In this document: positions 31,021-44,400 of the stretch, piece by piece
How the letters are laid out: the number at the start of each line of letters is the position of its first letter
Position numbering within the stretch: the first letter of the stretch is position 1
Origin: Plotosus lineatus
Taxonomy: Eukaryota; Chordata; Actinopteri; Siluriformes; Plotosidae
Direction of reading: 5' to 3'
Assembly: GCA_024760905.1 (NCBI GenBank)
Contig: CM045737.1
Coordinates: 12,761,226-12,825,225, forward strand
Length of the DNA: 64,000 bases
Translations under genes and position numbers: made by a program
The notes under the pieces: generated by a model
Database searches by the model: none
Seen by the model: the letters and a program-made list of their open reading frames with translations, nothing else
What the model was told of the DNA's origin: nothing

Positions 31021-32395
31021 AAACTGTCCACAACAAACCCACTAATAAAGTGAACACAACCACCAAGAAGGGGACAACGACATTGAGACTGCACACCTCC
31101 AGTGTAGAAACATTTACAGAGATTATGACACTGGCCCAATGCAGATAGGACCCTGAGTGACACTTTAATAAAGCACAGTCAATACAGTGGTTATAAATTT
31201 TTATTTGTGCTTAATGGACCCCCTATTAACAGACATGCAATTGATTTATGAATAATTTCGTAGTCACGCTTATTTTTTTAACCCAAACCCCATTGGGAAA
31301 TTGCGCAAATACTTCAATAGCATTCATCACACAACATCAAATATAAAATAAATGATGCTTCTTACAAATTATACAAAACGTCAGCAGCGCCAGGTCTTAA
31401 TAAATCATTTATCAGTACCATGTTGATGAATGGTGATAGAAGTAGTAGAGCTCAAGTGTCACCTGAAGTTGGAATAAAGCAGAGGAAAAACATCTTGAAC
31501 ACACCGTTCAGTCGACAAGCTCGGCGGTAGATCAGCACCTCACCATACATGGTTCTGAAACATAGCGAGCAGCGTTCAGACGAAACAAGGTGAAAGGTTC
31601 AGTTTGATAAAGAAAGTAGTGCGGTCTCTGTGTGCCCTCTGGTGGTGACTGATAAACTAAATGGTTAGTGCGTACCATACAGAGAACTACTGAGGAGTTG
31701 CCCTGCGATGGACGGTTCAGGGTGTACCCAGCCTTCGCCTAAGCGGCTCCGCACATGAACGAATGAACAAATAAACTGATGTACAAACAATCTGGACGTG
31801 ACTTTTTAAATTTTAAGCTACAACCTTTGAGGACAATATTAAATATTTAAAGATGGTCCGAATATCCATTCAATTTATCAACAAGTATGGATGTCTATAC
31901 CGTTAACAATAATGAGACCGTTAGAGAAACGTTTGCAATTTCAATCAGCCAAGATAACATTTTACAGAAATCGGAGATCACAGAACAATATTAAATTATA
32001 AATATTTAAAAAAAAAAAAACAGATCCAAAGAACATCCATTTTTAACCCACTATAGTCGATCACAATGCCTCAGTCAGGTTCATTCACACACAACTCCAG
32101 TGCAGTACATTCCCTTCAGCTGCAAGATTATTGGGTCTGGACACAGGACACAAGCTTCTTCGGGTATTTTTCCACAGACTATGCATAACTCAGGATCTAA
32201 TCCTAAAACTGCGGATCCAAAAAAAAATAAAAATAAAATGTAAAAAAAAAAAAAAATCTGAAGGTGCGTATCTGGATCCTCTTGGAAACTAATACTAGAA
32301 GCGGCAGCACGGCAGGAACCTGGGCGGCCTGCTGAAACGAGCAGGGCTGATCTGAACCGAAGCTTTGACTGGGCCTCCATCTTTCCACACAAGTC
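31021..32395 (-). other. bloc1s2 3' flank / possible 3' UTR
   Basis: No coding or mobile element is recognised apart from a short SINE-tail-like patch near 31700-31760 (CCTGCGATGGACGGTTCAGG). The stretch immediately after the bloc1s2 stop codon should contain its 3' UTR, but where it ends cannot be fixed by reading. A minus-strand AATAAA occurs at about 31200-31205. Confidence 0.45.
31200..31205 (-). terminator. bloc1s2: Candidate poly(A) signal for bloc1s2
   Basis: AATAAA on the minus strand, about 1.2 kb after the stop. Such hexamers are frequent by chance in AT-rich DNA, so this is only a candidate. Confidence 0.2.
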
Positions 32396-32427
32396 TCAGC
32401 GCTTCTCAAGTTTCTTAAACTTGGCCT
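32396..32427 (-). CDS. bloc1s2: bloc1s2 coding exon 5 (terminal)
   Basis: 32 nt of coding sequence: [10 protein letters not shown] and a TGA stop, after a TTTGCAG acceptor. Too short to be found as a free-standing open frame, but the protein end is family-typical. Confidence 0.9.
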
Positions 32428-35400
32428 CTGCAAAGAGTACATTGAAAATTCAGTTAGGAGGAAAGTTTAAAAAAAATCGCAATGAAGTTGAGTCAACAAC
32501 AACAATAACAACAACAAATGAAGCGTTTACATCATCACAGGAAGGAATGCTGGCCATATACAAAACCAGAAAAAAAGGCATTTCATTGCTGTGGTATTCA
32601 TCACACAGAAGGACATCAACCCACCAGGCCGAGGCCCGGTTTACACCTGGTATTAACATCTGTCACGAGTGTGCACCAGTGGACAGCCGAGACAGATCGC
32701 CGATCACATCTGGCCTTATGAATGTGTCTCCTGTGTCCACTTCTGTTCGGATTTCATACACCATTTCCACCGCAGGAAGACCGGCGGGCACATTTATTAC
32801 ACCGCCTTCTGCTCCATTTCATTTCAGGCAGAAATGTCCCGCAAATCCTATTTTATGTAAGAAACAGCACACACGTTTTGAATTCTTGGTTTGTGTGGTC
32901 TGTTAAGATACTTCGGGGGGGCATTGAAGCAGCAGCTGCTTTTATTTAGGATGTTTAACACACAGGACAACGTACGGGTCCATGGCTGTGAACTGTAAGT
33001 TTTATAATCAGGACAGAGCTGTAAACAAAGTTATTGAAGGGTCACTGTGATTTCCAGAAATTCAAGAGTACTGTATTTCTGTGTGTGTGTCGGAGGGGAT
33101 GGGATCGTTTCTGTGCATGCAAGAGACAGAAGTACATTAGTGCATGTGAAAGGGAACAGGAGTATTTTAGCAGGAAGGGACATGAGTACTTTCTAGCAAG
33201 AAGATGGGCTGAGCGCCTTCCTCGGTGGTAAGCACTGCACGAATGTTACCTAACTGCACCATCTAGTGGTAACATTTCAATTTAACACGTTTCTCATACT
33301 TTTAGAACAAAAATACTTGAGTTACACTCACCTAGCTTTTTGGAGTATGTATCCAGTTTATATGCAGCCTGCTCCAGAGCAGTGACCTGTTCTTCAATCT
33401 GATTTATCTGGTCAAGGTATGGCTGCAGGCTCACATCTACAAAAAATATAAACAACAAGAAGAAGAATCTATGTTCATCAGGACACAGTTTGGTTGAATT
33501 GAGAACAAAATATCAACACCACAAAGACTCACACTTCTGATTGAGGTCTTGTAAGTTTCGGCTGATGTTGACGGAAATGTCCTTCATCTCCATGTACTTC
33601 AGGCTAGTGAGCTTGTTCATATTCTCCAGAAGTTTATAATCCTCAGAAGTGGCTAATTATATACATTAAAAAACAAATCATCATTGCAGATTGTGCACAA
33701 TATTAGATTACTTCATATGAACACTATGTTGTGAAACCATACACTAAACTTTCCTATTATTTCAGTCACATCAATCTTTGAACTATAAACCACTATTTCT
33801 ATCACAGTACTGTTAAATTCTTAAGCCTGATTGGTCAGAAGGTGTTGCTTCATTCTTTAACAGCAGCCCCAACAGTCAAGTCGGCTATGATTCTTGGGTT
33901 TATATTAATACAGCTCTGTTAGAATTAATCCATTCATATTCCACACTCATGGATAAAACAAACCTTTTAACAAAGAAAAAAAAAATGCTCATGTATATGC
34001 AATGGTCCTGAGGGTTCATGAATGAAGCAACACAGTGCGTGTTAGACAGTGTACAAGTTTGAACATGCCGTCAATATCATTGCTTTTCATCCAGACAGGA
34101 AGTTACACCATGAAATAAGAACTCTGAACAGTAACTGTGGGTGCATCTAATGATGAATACATCGATCTTTGCTGGACTGGACATCATGTGATAAAGTGTG
34201 CAAAAAAAAAAAAAAAAAAAATCAAATAGCCGCCATCACTATGCCTGGAAAGAAAGAACACAAACGGCCCAAACACCAACCCTTGAACCATGAACACGAC
34301 TCTTGAAAGATCGCTGGAAGCAGTAGATCTACTTTGATATGACGGAAAAGAGTGAAACTTTTCTAATAAATTAACTTTTAAGCCTTACACGTTACAGCTT
34401 CCTGGTGTAGTAATGGCAGTGCAATGCACACAATGTCGCAAACGCTAGCAAATAAGAGGTGGCCAATCCGGTGAAGAGCAATAGATGAGCATGACAAGGA
34501 ATCTCCTACTCAAAATGTCTGAACTGTTTTACTTTATACAACAATCCAATCACATGGCTTACTTTGTTATTTCGTTTTTGCTTGTATGGCATCTTGAGTT
34601 ATTTGTTATTGTTCACAAGACACCGAGTATGAAGCACACACAAATCAACCAAGTGTTTATATAAAAAAAAAATAAAATAAAAAAAAAAGCTGAGAATTAT
34701 GTTCATACCCCTCAATGCCAGGAAATGCTCTCTCATTTCTGTCGGAATATGCATCAGGTGGTGGTGGTGCCATGTAAGGCATGGATATGTTGAGGCCAGT
34801 AGTATTTTTACATACGTATAATTTTATAGTTAAATACAGATGCCACAATTGAACTAGCGAGCCATGCTTCCTTCAGAGCGGACAGAATAAGCGTGTCCGT
34901 TAAGAACCGCGGAGGAGTCCTATGTGTTTACGTTCACAACAGCTAGTGTTCTAACTCCACGATTAAAGATATTCACTGTTGTCCAGATAGAGTACAGGGA
35001 TCCCTCACTTTCCACGGTTATTTGGGACTGAGCTCCCCGCAACCACCAAATTCCACGAAGTAGGATCACCCCGCCCCAACCCCGTCAACTGACATATACG
35101 TACATGTATATGTGTATATAATATCTATATCAATATTCAATGCTATAAATGCTTATTACAACAATTAAACATTAAAAAATAAGGCATACGATGTAAATAA
35201 AATATAATTACGCACACTCAGACGCACGTGTACGCACTCAGATGTGCACTTCACAAAAATGTAAGTAGTTTTAATGGGAGGTTTTTGGTTGCTTTTTGTT
35301 TGTTTCAATTTTTTTTTGTATAATTGGTCTTGTTTTGTGACCCCCTCAGTGCGGCTAACTGGGTTATCAAAGGGGGGCCATGTCTCTCACTGTCTATGGT

Positions 35401-38400
35401 GAGAGGTTCATGTAAAAGAAAAATTGCTGACTCTCATAAAGAGTAGCTGCAAAGCAGTCAGCGTGTTTCTGTCCCTTGCTAAAAGGGTTGTGACAGGAAG
35501 GGCATCCGACGTAAAAACCTATGCCAAATAAAATATGCGAATCAGATGATTCACTGTGGCGACTCCCGAGAAAAGGGAAAAAGCTGAAAGAAAGGAAGAA
35601 AGGTCTTGTTTTGTCGCATTTTCCTTAACTGTTCCCCTATTCTTCCTCAATTTGCTCACTTTTTTCATTCGATGAATATTCAAAAAAAAAAAAAAAAACC
35701 CACGACGCACTGAAGCCGCATGAATTGAAGCACGAAGTAGCGAGGGATCCCTGTATTTGATAATACAGTGTAGACCTCTTTATCTGCTGAGTGAGCTCAC
35801 ATCTGTAATCATGATCACAGTTTATGTGCCACCCAAAGCTAATGCTAAGCTAGTCATGGACCTACTACAACACTTGATTAACAAACAGCTAGCAGCATAG
35901 CCAGGTTGTGTTAAACTCACGGCAGGACACTTTAACCATGCAAACTGAAATCTGCCCTGCCTGGATTCTACAAAAAGGTGAACTTTAATATGGGGGGGTT
36001 GTCATTACACACACTAGACCAGGTGTACACCAACATCCCAGATGCCTATAATGCCATCTCTCTGCCATATCTCGGACTCTCAGACCACCTCCCTGTGTGT
36101 CTAATTCCTGTTTCTAAACCTAAAATCTGTTGCCAGAGACTAGCCGTTAAAACAGTGCAGGTGCTGACTGAGGAAGCCACTGCAGCTCTACAGGCTTGTA
36201 TTAACTCGACAGACTGAAATATTCGCAGAACACACAGAGCTGGAGGTTCACACATCAGCTGTGTTCTTCTCCATTAACTACTACACAGAGAACACAACTA
36301 CAACAATTACTGTTAAAATATTTCCGAACCAGAAACCATGGTTTAACGGTGAGGTGCGCACCCTGCTTAGAGCACGGGATGACGCCTTCAAGTCAGGACA
36401 CCAGCAGGCTTAAAAAGGCACGCCAGGCCCTGCAAAAAGGTATCAAAAAAGCTAATTGCAAGTATAAACAATTAATCAATCAGCACTTTGATGAAAACAA
36501 CACCTGGAATATGTGGAAGGGGATCAAGACACTCACTGGCTACAAGGACATGCAAACGTCAACTGATTCCTTGGACAACCCCCTACCAGACACTGTGAAC
36601 CAGTTCTTCACTCACTTCAATCAACACAACGAAGAGGCGCGCACCTGCCCTTCTCTTCCAGAGAGGGGTGACGACCCCATCCAACTGCAACATCAACAGA
36701 TCAGAGCCACCCTGCACATAGTCTATGCGAGGACAGCTACTGGTCCAGACGAAGCAACAGAAAGGGTACTTAAAGCATGTGCAAATCAACTAGCGAGGGT
36801 CGTCTCCACCAGCTACTGCAAAGTGCGGTTCTCACCTGCCTCAAAACAGCCACCATCATTCCAGCAACTGGAAGAGCACTGCAGGTTACCGCCAAGTTGC
36901 CAGAACCCCCATCAACACAAAATGTTTTGACAGACTCGTCTTGTCTCACATTAAGGCTGCTGTCCCTGCCAATCTCGATTCACATCAGTTTGCAACCAGG
37001 TCAACAGAGGATGTCATCTATACAGCCCTCCACACAGCCCTCACACACCTGGACAGCAACAAGTCCTATGTGAAGATACTGTTTGAAGACTTCAGCTTCA
37101 CTTTCAACACAGTTCAACCATATAAACTGGTACAGAGGTTGGCCCATCTGGGCCTCGGGAGATCACTGTGCACCTGGATACTGGACTTTCTCAGCAACAG
37201 ACCTCAGAACATCAGGATAGGAAAACAAATTTCTTCCACTCTCATCCTGAAAACCGGAACACCACATGGGTGTGTTCTTAGCACCCTCCTCTTCTCCCTC
37301 TTCACGCACGACTGTTTCTCTCACTCACACCAGGAACACCACCATCAAATTCCCCGACAACACCACCATCATAGGATTGATTACGGATGACGACAAGACA
37401 GCTGACAGGAAAGAGGTCCAGCATCTGTGGCAACAGTGAAACAACAATCAGGAACTTAACACATCCAAAACCAAGGAGATGATAATGGACTTTAGAAGAT
37501 CTAGACAAGCTGAGCACTCTGCATTGTATATTAATGGAGAAGTTTCTTGGAGTCCGCATCTCTGCTGACTTCACCTGGACCACAAACATCTCCCACCAGC
37601 TGGGGAAAAACAGCAAAGTATGTACTTCTTCAGGAAGCTCCGACAAACCCATCTACCCCGACTCCTACTGATTAACTTTTGCCGCTCCACCATCGAGAAC
37701 CTCCTGCTGTACAGTGTGGTTCAACAGCTGTACTGCGGGAAACAGGACGGCCTTGCAGCGGGTGGTAAGGATAGCAGAGCAACTGGCTCCTCTCAACGTG
37801 GAGAAGCAGCGGTTCTACTCCAAGCTCCTCCCGGATGGCTAAATTTCTCACCCAATCTCTAAGGGAGAGCCCCGAAACCCTGCGAAGGAACCTCATTTCA
37901 GCCACTTGTATCTGTGATCTTGTTCTTTCAGTCTTGCCAAAAGCTCATGACCATAGATGAGGGTTGGAATGTAGATTGACTGGTAAATTGAGAGCTTTGC
38001 CTTACGACTCAGCTCCCTCTTCACCACAACAGACCGATACAAGCTCCACTTCACAGCAGAGGCTGCAGCGATCCGCCTGTCGATCTCCTGCTCCATGCTT
38101 CCCTCACTCGTGAACAAGACCCCGAAATCTGGAACTCCTCCACTTAGTGTATGACCTCATCCCAGACCTGGAGGGTATATTCCATCCTTTTCTGGCTGAG
38201 AATCATGGCCTCGAATTTGGAGCCGCTGATTCTCATCCCGGCACTTCACACTTGGCGGCAAATCATTACAACGAGGGCTGGAGGTCCTGGACTGATGAAA
38301 CCAAAAGGACATCATCCTCCATAAAAAGCAGAGACAAGATCCGATGGCCACCAAACCAGAACCCCTCAACGCAGTGGCTGTGCCTCGAAATTCTGTCCAT

Positions 38401-41400
38401 AAAAATCAGGAACAGAATTGGTGACAAAGGACTGGCTTGGCGGACTCCCACCCTCACCGGAAACAAATTCGACTTATTACAAATGTAGACCAACCTCTAG
38501 CTCAGGTGATAGAGTCCTTCTGACCCATTGCAATAGGTTCGATACACCATTATCTTAGAGCACACCCCATGAGATAGCCCAAGAGACATGGTTGAAAGCC
38601 TTCTCTAAATTCACAAACACATGGACAGATTGGGCAAACGTCCATGACCCCTCCTGGATCCTGAAGAGTGAAAAGAACTGGTCGAGAGTGCTGGGGCTTG
38701 GATGAAAAACAAACTGTTCCTCCTGAGCCCGATGTTCAATTATTCGTTGGTTCCAGGAAAATAGAAACACACCCTCTGGTCCCCCTTTTTCATAAATGTG
38801 GACTACCACCCCATTTCGCCAATCTAGAGGAACGGACCCTAATGACCACGCAATGTTACAGAGACGTGTTAATGAAGACCATCCTACGGCATCCAGAACC
38901 CTGAGACATTCAGAACAGATCTTACCCACCCTCAGAGCCTGACCACTGAGGAGCTCCTTGATTATCCCAGTGTCCTGGGCAGACCCCCACCCAAACCCCC
39001 CAGGGTCTTCCTCCTTCACGGAGAGCATGTAGGTGGGATTGTAAAGGTCCTCGAAGAATTCCTTCCACATCCCCACTCGAGGTGAGCAGCTCCCCACTTC
39101 TACTGTAAACAGTAATTTTGGAGAACGATTCAGAACTCCCTCAGCTATTCATCACACTTTTTGTTATCGCTGTGAGCTTCCCCAGTTGCCGCCTCATTGC
39201 TTTTCAGGATCACTGTTGTTTACAACTTAATAAATTAGCCTGACATGAAACGGTAGCGTGATGGTTAGCATGTCATTGTCACAGCAAGATGATCCTGGGA
39301 TGTTTGTCAGTTTGCTCCCATTCTTCCATTTTCCTCTTACAGTCCAAGACATGCCCATCAGGCTAACTGACTGTTCCAAATTACCCCTAGTGTGTGAATG
39401 AATGTTGGCCCTGGGATGGACTGGCCAAATGTTTCTAGTGTACCCTGCCTTTGCCTAATGTCAGCTGAGATAGGTTCTAGCCTCCCTGTGACCCCAGTAG
39501 GATAACATGGTTCAGCAAATGACTGAGTGACCGTAGCATTAAGCTGTCAAATGTTATTCCTTTTTTATCCTGAAAATTTTTAATGCCATACTTCTACAAC
39601 TGTAAACAAGAAAACAAAATGATGTGTTGTTTTAATCCAGGGGTTGGGAACCTATGGCTTGCAAGCCAGATGTGGCTCTTTTGATGACTGTATCTGGCTC
39701 TCAGATAAATCAGGTAACCTTTCTAAATAAAATAACGAATACATAACTTCACTGTCATTTAAATAAAAATACAAAAAAAGCCATCAAATAAAATAAAAAC
39801 AGATTAATAAATCTCACGCATTTAAATCCATACATCTATTTTCAATGCCACTTGTCGCCGTGGCGCACAGCAGAGAGTCAATCCTTTCTGTACACCAGTA
39901 TGTGGGCGGGTCTGATACCTTGAAACTCTAATTTTATTGGATTATAACAACAGCCACAAACTGCACATGTTGTTTTGAGTAAAGAGATAAATTTCCCTCG
40001 TTTTTGATCAGCTCATTTGCACGAAGCCAACCACAGCTGCCAAGCAAACACAAATGGACAGACATGGAAAAACTTCAACCCACAGACCAGCTGATTGCCA
40101 AAACTTGGGACGTACTTCCTGTCACATAAACACTGCAGCGTGCGAGTCCTGTCGTATTGACCATGTTTGGCTCCACATACGCACGTGAGCAGTTCTTCTC
40201 ACACCTTATAAACGTCAAGACCAAATTGTGGTCATGTTTAACAGATGGAAGCCTAAACGGCTGCATGAAGCTGAACCTCACCACGTATCAACCAGACTAC
40301 AAAGCCATCAGCAAAACCATGCAGCACCAGAAGTCGCATTAATAAATAACTTTGAATTTATTTTAAACAACATTGTCAAAGTTATTATAATCTCAAATTG
40401 TTGGTCTTCTTTTTCAAATTACTTGTATTCAGTAAACTAGTCCTTCTCAAAAAATTAGCATATTGTGATAAAGTTCAGTATTTTCTGTAATGTACTGATA
40501 AAAATTAAACTTTCATATATTTTAGATTCATTGCACACCAACTGAAATATTTCAGGTCTTTTATTGTTTTAATTCTGATGATTTTGGCATACAGCTCATG
40601 AAAACCCAAAATTCCTATCTCAAAAAATTAGCATATCATGTTCAGGTAGTCTAAACGAGCTATTAACCTAATCATCTGAATCAACCAATTAACTCTAAAC
40701 ACCTGCAAAAGATTCCTGAGGCTTTTAAAAACTCCCAGCCTGGTTCATTACTCAAAACCGCAATCATGGGTAAGACTGCCGACCTGACTGCTGTCCAGAA
40801 GGCCATCATTGACACCCTCAAGCAAGAGGGTAAGACACGGAAAGAAATCTCTGAGCGAATAGGCTGTTCCCAGAGTGCTGTATCAAGCCACCTCAGTGGG
40901 ACGTCTGTGGGAAGGAAAAAGTGAAAGAAGGGCCGATTCCAGACCTTGGAGGACCTGTGGAAGAAGTGGGCTGAGTCTGGAGTAGAAACATCCAGAGCCA
41001 CCGTGCACAGGCGTGTGCAGGAAATGGGCTACAGGCGCCGCATTCCCCAGGTCAAGCCACTTTTGAACCAGAAACAGCGGCAGAAGCGCCTGACCTGGGC
41101 TACAGAGAAGCAGCACTGGACTGTTGCTCAGTGCTCCAAAGTACTTTTTTTCGGATGAAAGCAAATTTTGCATGTCATTCAGAAATCAAGGTGCCAGAGT
41201 CTGGAGGAAGACTGGGGAGAAGGAAATGCCCGAAATCCAGTGTCAAGTTCCCACAGTCCGTGATGGTCTGGGGTGCCATGTCAGCTGCTGGTGTTGGTCC
41301 ACTGTGTGTTATCAAGGGCAGGGTCAATGCAGCTCGCTATCAGGAGATTTTGGAGCACTTCATGCTTCCATCTGCTGAAAAGCTTTATGGAGATGAAGAT

Positions 41401-44400
41401 TTCATTTTTCAGCACGACCTGGCACCTGCTCACAGTGCCAAAACCACTGCTAAATGGTTTACTGACCATGCTATTACTGTGCTCAATTGGCCTGCCAACT
41501 CTCCTGACCTGAAGCCCATAGAGAATCTGTGGGATATCGTGAAGAGAAAGTTGAGAGACACCAGACCCAACACTGTGGATGAGCTTAAGGCCGCTATCGA
41601 AGCATCCTGGGCCTCCGTAACACCTCAGCAGTGCCACAGGCTAATTGGCTCCATGCCACGCCGCATTGAAGCAGCTGTTTCTGCAAAAGGATTCCCGACC
41701 AAGTATTGAGTGCATAACTGAACATAATTATTTGAAGGTTGACTTTTTTTGTATTAAAAACACTTTTATTGGTCGGATGAAATATATGCTAATTTTTTGA
41801 GATAGGAATTTTGGGTTTTCATGAGCTGTATGCCAAAATCATCAGTATTAAAACAATAAAAGACCTGAAATATTTCAGATGGTGTGCAATGAATCTAAAA
41901 TATCTGAAAGTTAAATTTTTATCAGTACATTACAGAAAATAATGAACTTTATCACAATATGCTAATTTTTTGAGAAGGACTAGTATATGGCTCGCAGAGG
42001 ATTAGCTTTTAAAATGTCTTTTTTTTTTTTTGGCTCTCTTAATCTAAAAAGTTCCCGACCCCTGTTTCAATCCATTGCTTCCTGGTTCGAGTGAACACAA
42101 AACCCGCTTCGCCCCTGGAGCATTTCTACAAAAATTGTGGAATGGCTCCAAAGGGCATTTTTGAATCTTCATCTGCTGGAAATAGCTGTGGGAGTCCTAA
42201 ATTAGTACCCCCTCATCCCCTGGCCCACTTTTTTAAATTATGGGCTGGGTGGTTGGTAAGCTGGCCCCACATAGGGAATTGGTTCTAATGGCAGTTCAGT
42301 GCCGAACCATGTTGGACTGCAATGACATCATGTTGAACCCATTATGTTTACTGTTGCCTGACCAACCGTCCAAGATAAACAGGGAAAATTTTAAAGTGTT
42401 TAGAATTTCACTATAGTCTGAAAACTGTGTATCACCATCTCACTGCCTTGTAGACACCTTTCTGATCTGCACTCAGCCTATTCCCACCGTGCTAGGACCG
42501 CTCCCGTGTGAGGCATGCTTCAGATGCTAAGCTGGAGGTGAGACTACAGAATAATCGTGGTTGTCTGTTTATTTATTTATTTATTTTTTTTGTGTCATGA
42601 GATGAACTAGTGTCCCATTCGTCATCTGTTACCACCTGAACAAGATGAGAAACCAAATCGATCATGGCTACAATGAGACAGCAGGATGAATCACAGATAT
42701 AACATGTTTTACTGTCTGGTGGAAAAGCACTAGTTATACCTATCAGTAGTGTTCACCTGTGAGCTCCCCTTGCAGGAAAACTGCCATCTTTGCAAACATA
42801 TCTTTGCAGAGTTCATTGATGTCAGGCTCAGCTGGCTCTGTGGCCTCTTCTGCTGTTTCCACTCCACTATCATCTGCAGAACGAACATAGAAAGAAAACA
42901 TTCATCAAAAGCACAAGACATGATGTTGCCACTCATTACTTTCATTTCACATCAATTTAAACAGGTAAAAGGAGAAATAACAGTTATAATGAACGGGGAC
43001 ACGTGAGCAATATCCACTAAGACGGAGATCAAATATTTTACTTTATTTTATGCTACAGAGGTACCTAATAGAAGCAAACTAAACCATGACTATATTTATT
43101 TATTTTTAAGTCTGTCTGTCTTCCTTTCGGCTTTTTCTCTTTTACTCAGGAGTCGCCACAGCGAATCATCTGATTCGCACGTTTGATTTGGCAGAGGTTT
43201 TTTACGTCGGATGCCCTTGCTGTCACAACCCTTTTTAGCAAGGGACAGAAACACTCTGACGGCCTTTGATAACCCAGGTAGCTGCACTGGGGGGGGACAG
43301 TGACAACCTTGTGGAGAGTGGGACTCGAACCCCCAACCTTTGGATCAGCAATCCAGCGCCCTATACCACTAGACCACCACTGCCCCATTTATTTATTTTT
43401 AAGTACGACAGTAGAAATTAAACCCCATACACACGTGTGTAGGTTGGATATTGAGCAGAACAGATCAAAAGAATTTTCTGCTGTTCCAAGGCTCGCATGA
43501 TCAGTAATTTTAGTATGGTACGAGAAAACAAGAATTTTTGAAGTGCAATTAACAGAATTTCAGGCTAACCTAACTATTCAGTATTATAGCTTATATTTAA
43601 TTCATGATAACACTGAACTGAGAAACTTAGATTTGCCTTCTATTGCGACCTTGCCTTGACCTCAACCCTAGCCGGACAACTGATGGGCCTATCAGATCAT
43701 GTCATTGCTTTGTGGCACATACCAATAGTTAATTATTCCTGAAATAGTGGTCCAATCAGATTATACCATTCCCATGTATTATATGTGACGCGCTCCACCG
43801 AACGTAAGCGGTGTCGCAACGGACACCGGAGCTTTTGAGACAAAACGCGGCTTATCCGGACTTCCGATCTGCCAAGTAAGTGCGCTTTGAGTACTTGTTT
43901 AGTGGATCGGAAGTCCGGATAAGCCGCGTTTTGTCTCAAAAGCTGAGGTGTCACTTGCGACACCGCCTACATTCGGTGGAGTGCGTCACATATACTAAAG
44001 GAAGGAAGTCATAGAAGTTCCAATAAGGTCCTGGGTTCGATTCCCAGCGTGGCCATTTCTTGGTGGCGTTTACATGTTCTCCCCGTGTTTGCACGGGTTT
44101 CTTCGGGTACTCCAGTTTCCTCCAACAGTCCCAAAACATGCACAGTAAGTTAACTGGCTGTTCCAAAACAACCCCAAGTATGAATGGCTGTGTGAGTGCT
44201 GACCCTGTAATGGCCTGGCGAGCTGTCCAAGGTGTACCCCACCCTCACCCAGAGTCAGCCGAGATGGATACCAGCCTCCCCAAAACCTGAATTAGGATTA
44301 AACTGCTCAGAAAATGAGTGAGTGAATGAAGTTGCTTGGTGTTGATTGTAAGACCAAATTCCATTTACAGATCTTCCTGAACAGTGTTTGCAGATGACAT

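Larger units (their letters stand above)
39638..42064 (+). mobile_element. hAT element interrupted by a Tc1 transposon
   Basis: Ends CAGGGGTTGGGAACC and TTCCCGACCCCTG. The 8-bp flanks TTTTAATC (39630-39637) and TTTCAATC (42065-42072) differ at one base, an aged duplication. Without the Tc1 (40438-41982) it is ~880 bp. It retains the last part of a transposase (40160-40342). A close relative lies at 55532-57089. Located in bloc1s2 intron 2. Confidence 0.85.

Noticed and set aside
32421..32906. 161-codon plus-strand open frame overlapping the last bloc1s2 exon
   Set aside because: Lies opposite the exon and in intron 4, shows no domain, and its start overlaps antisense coding sequence.
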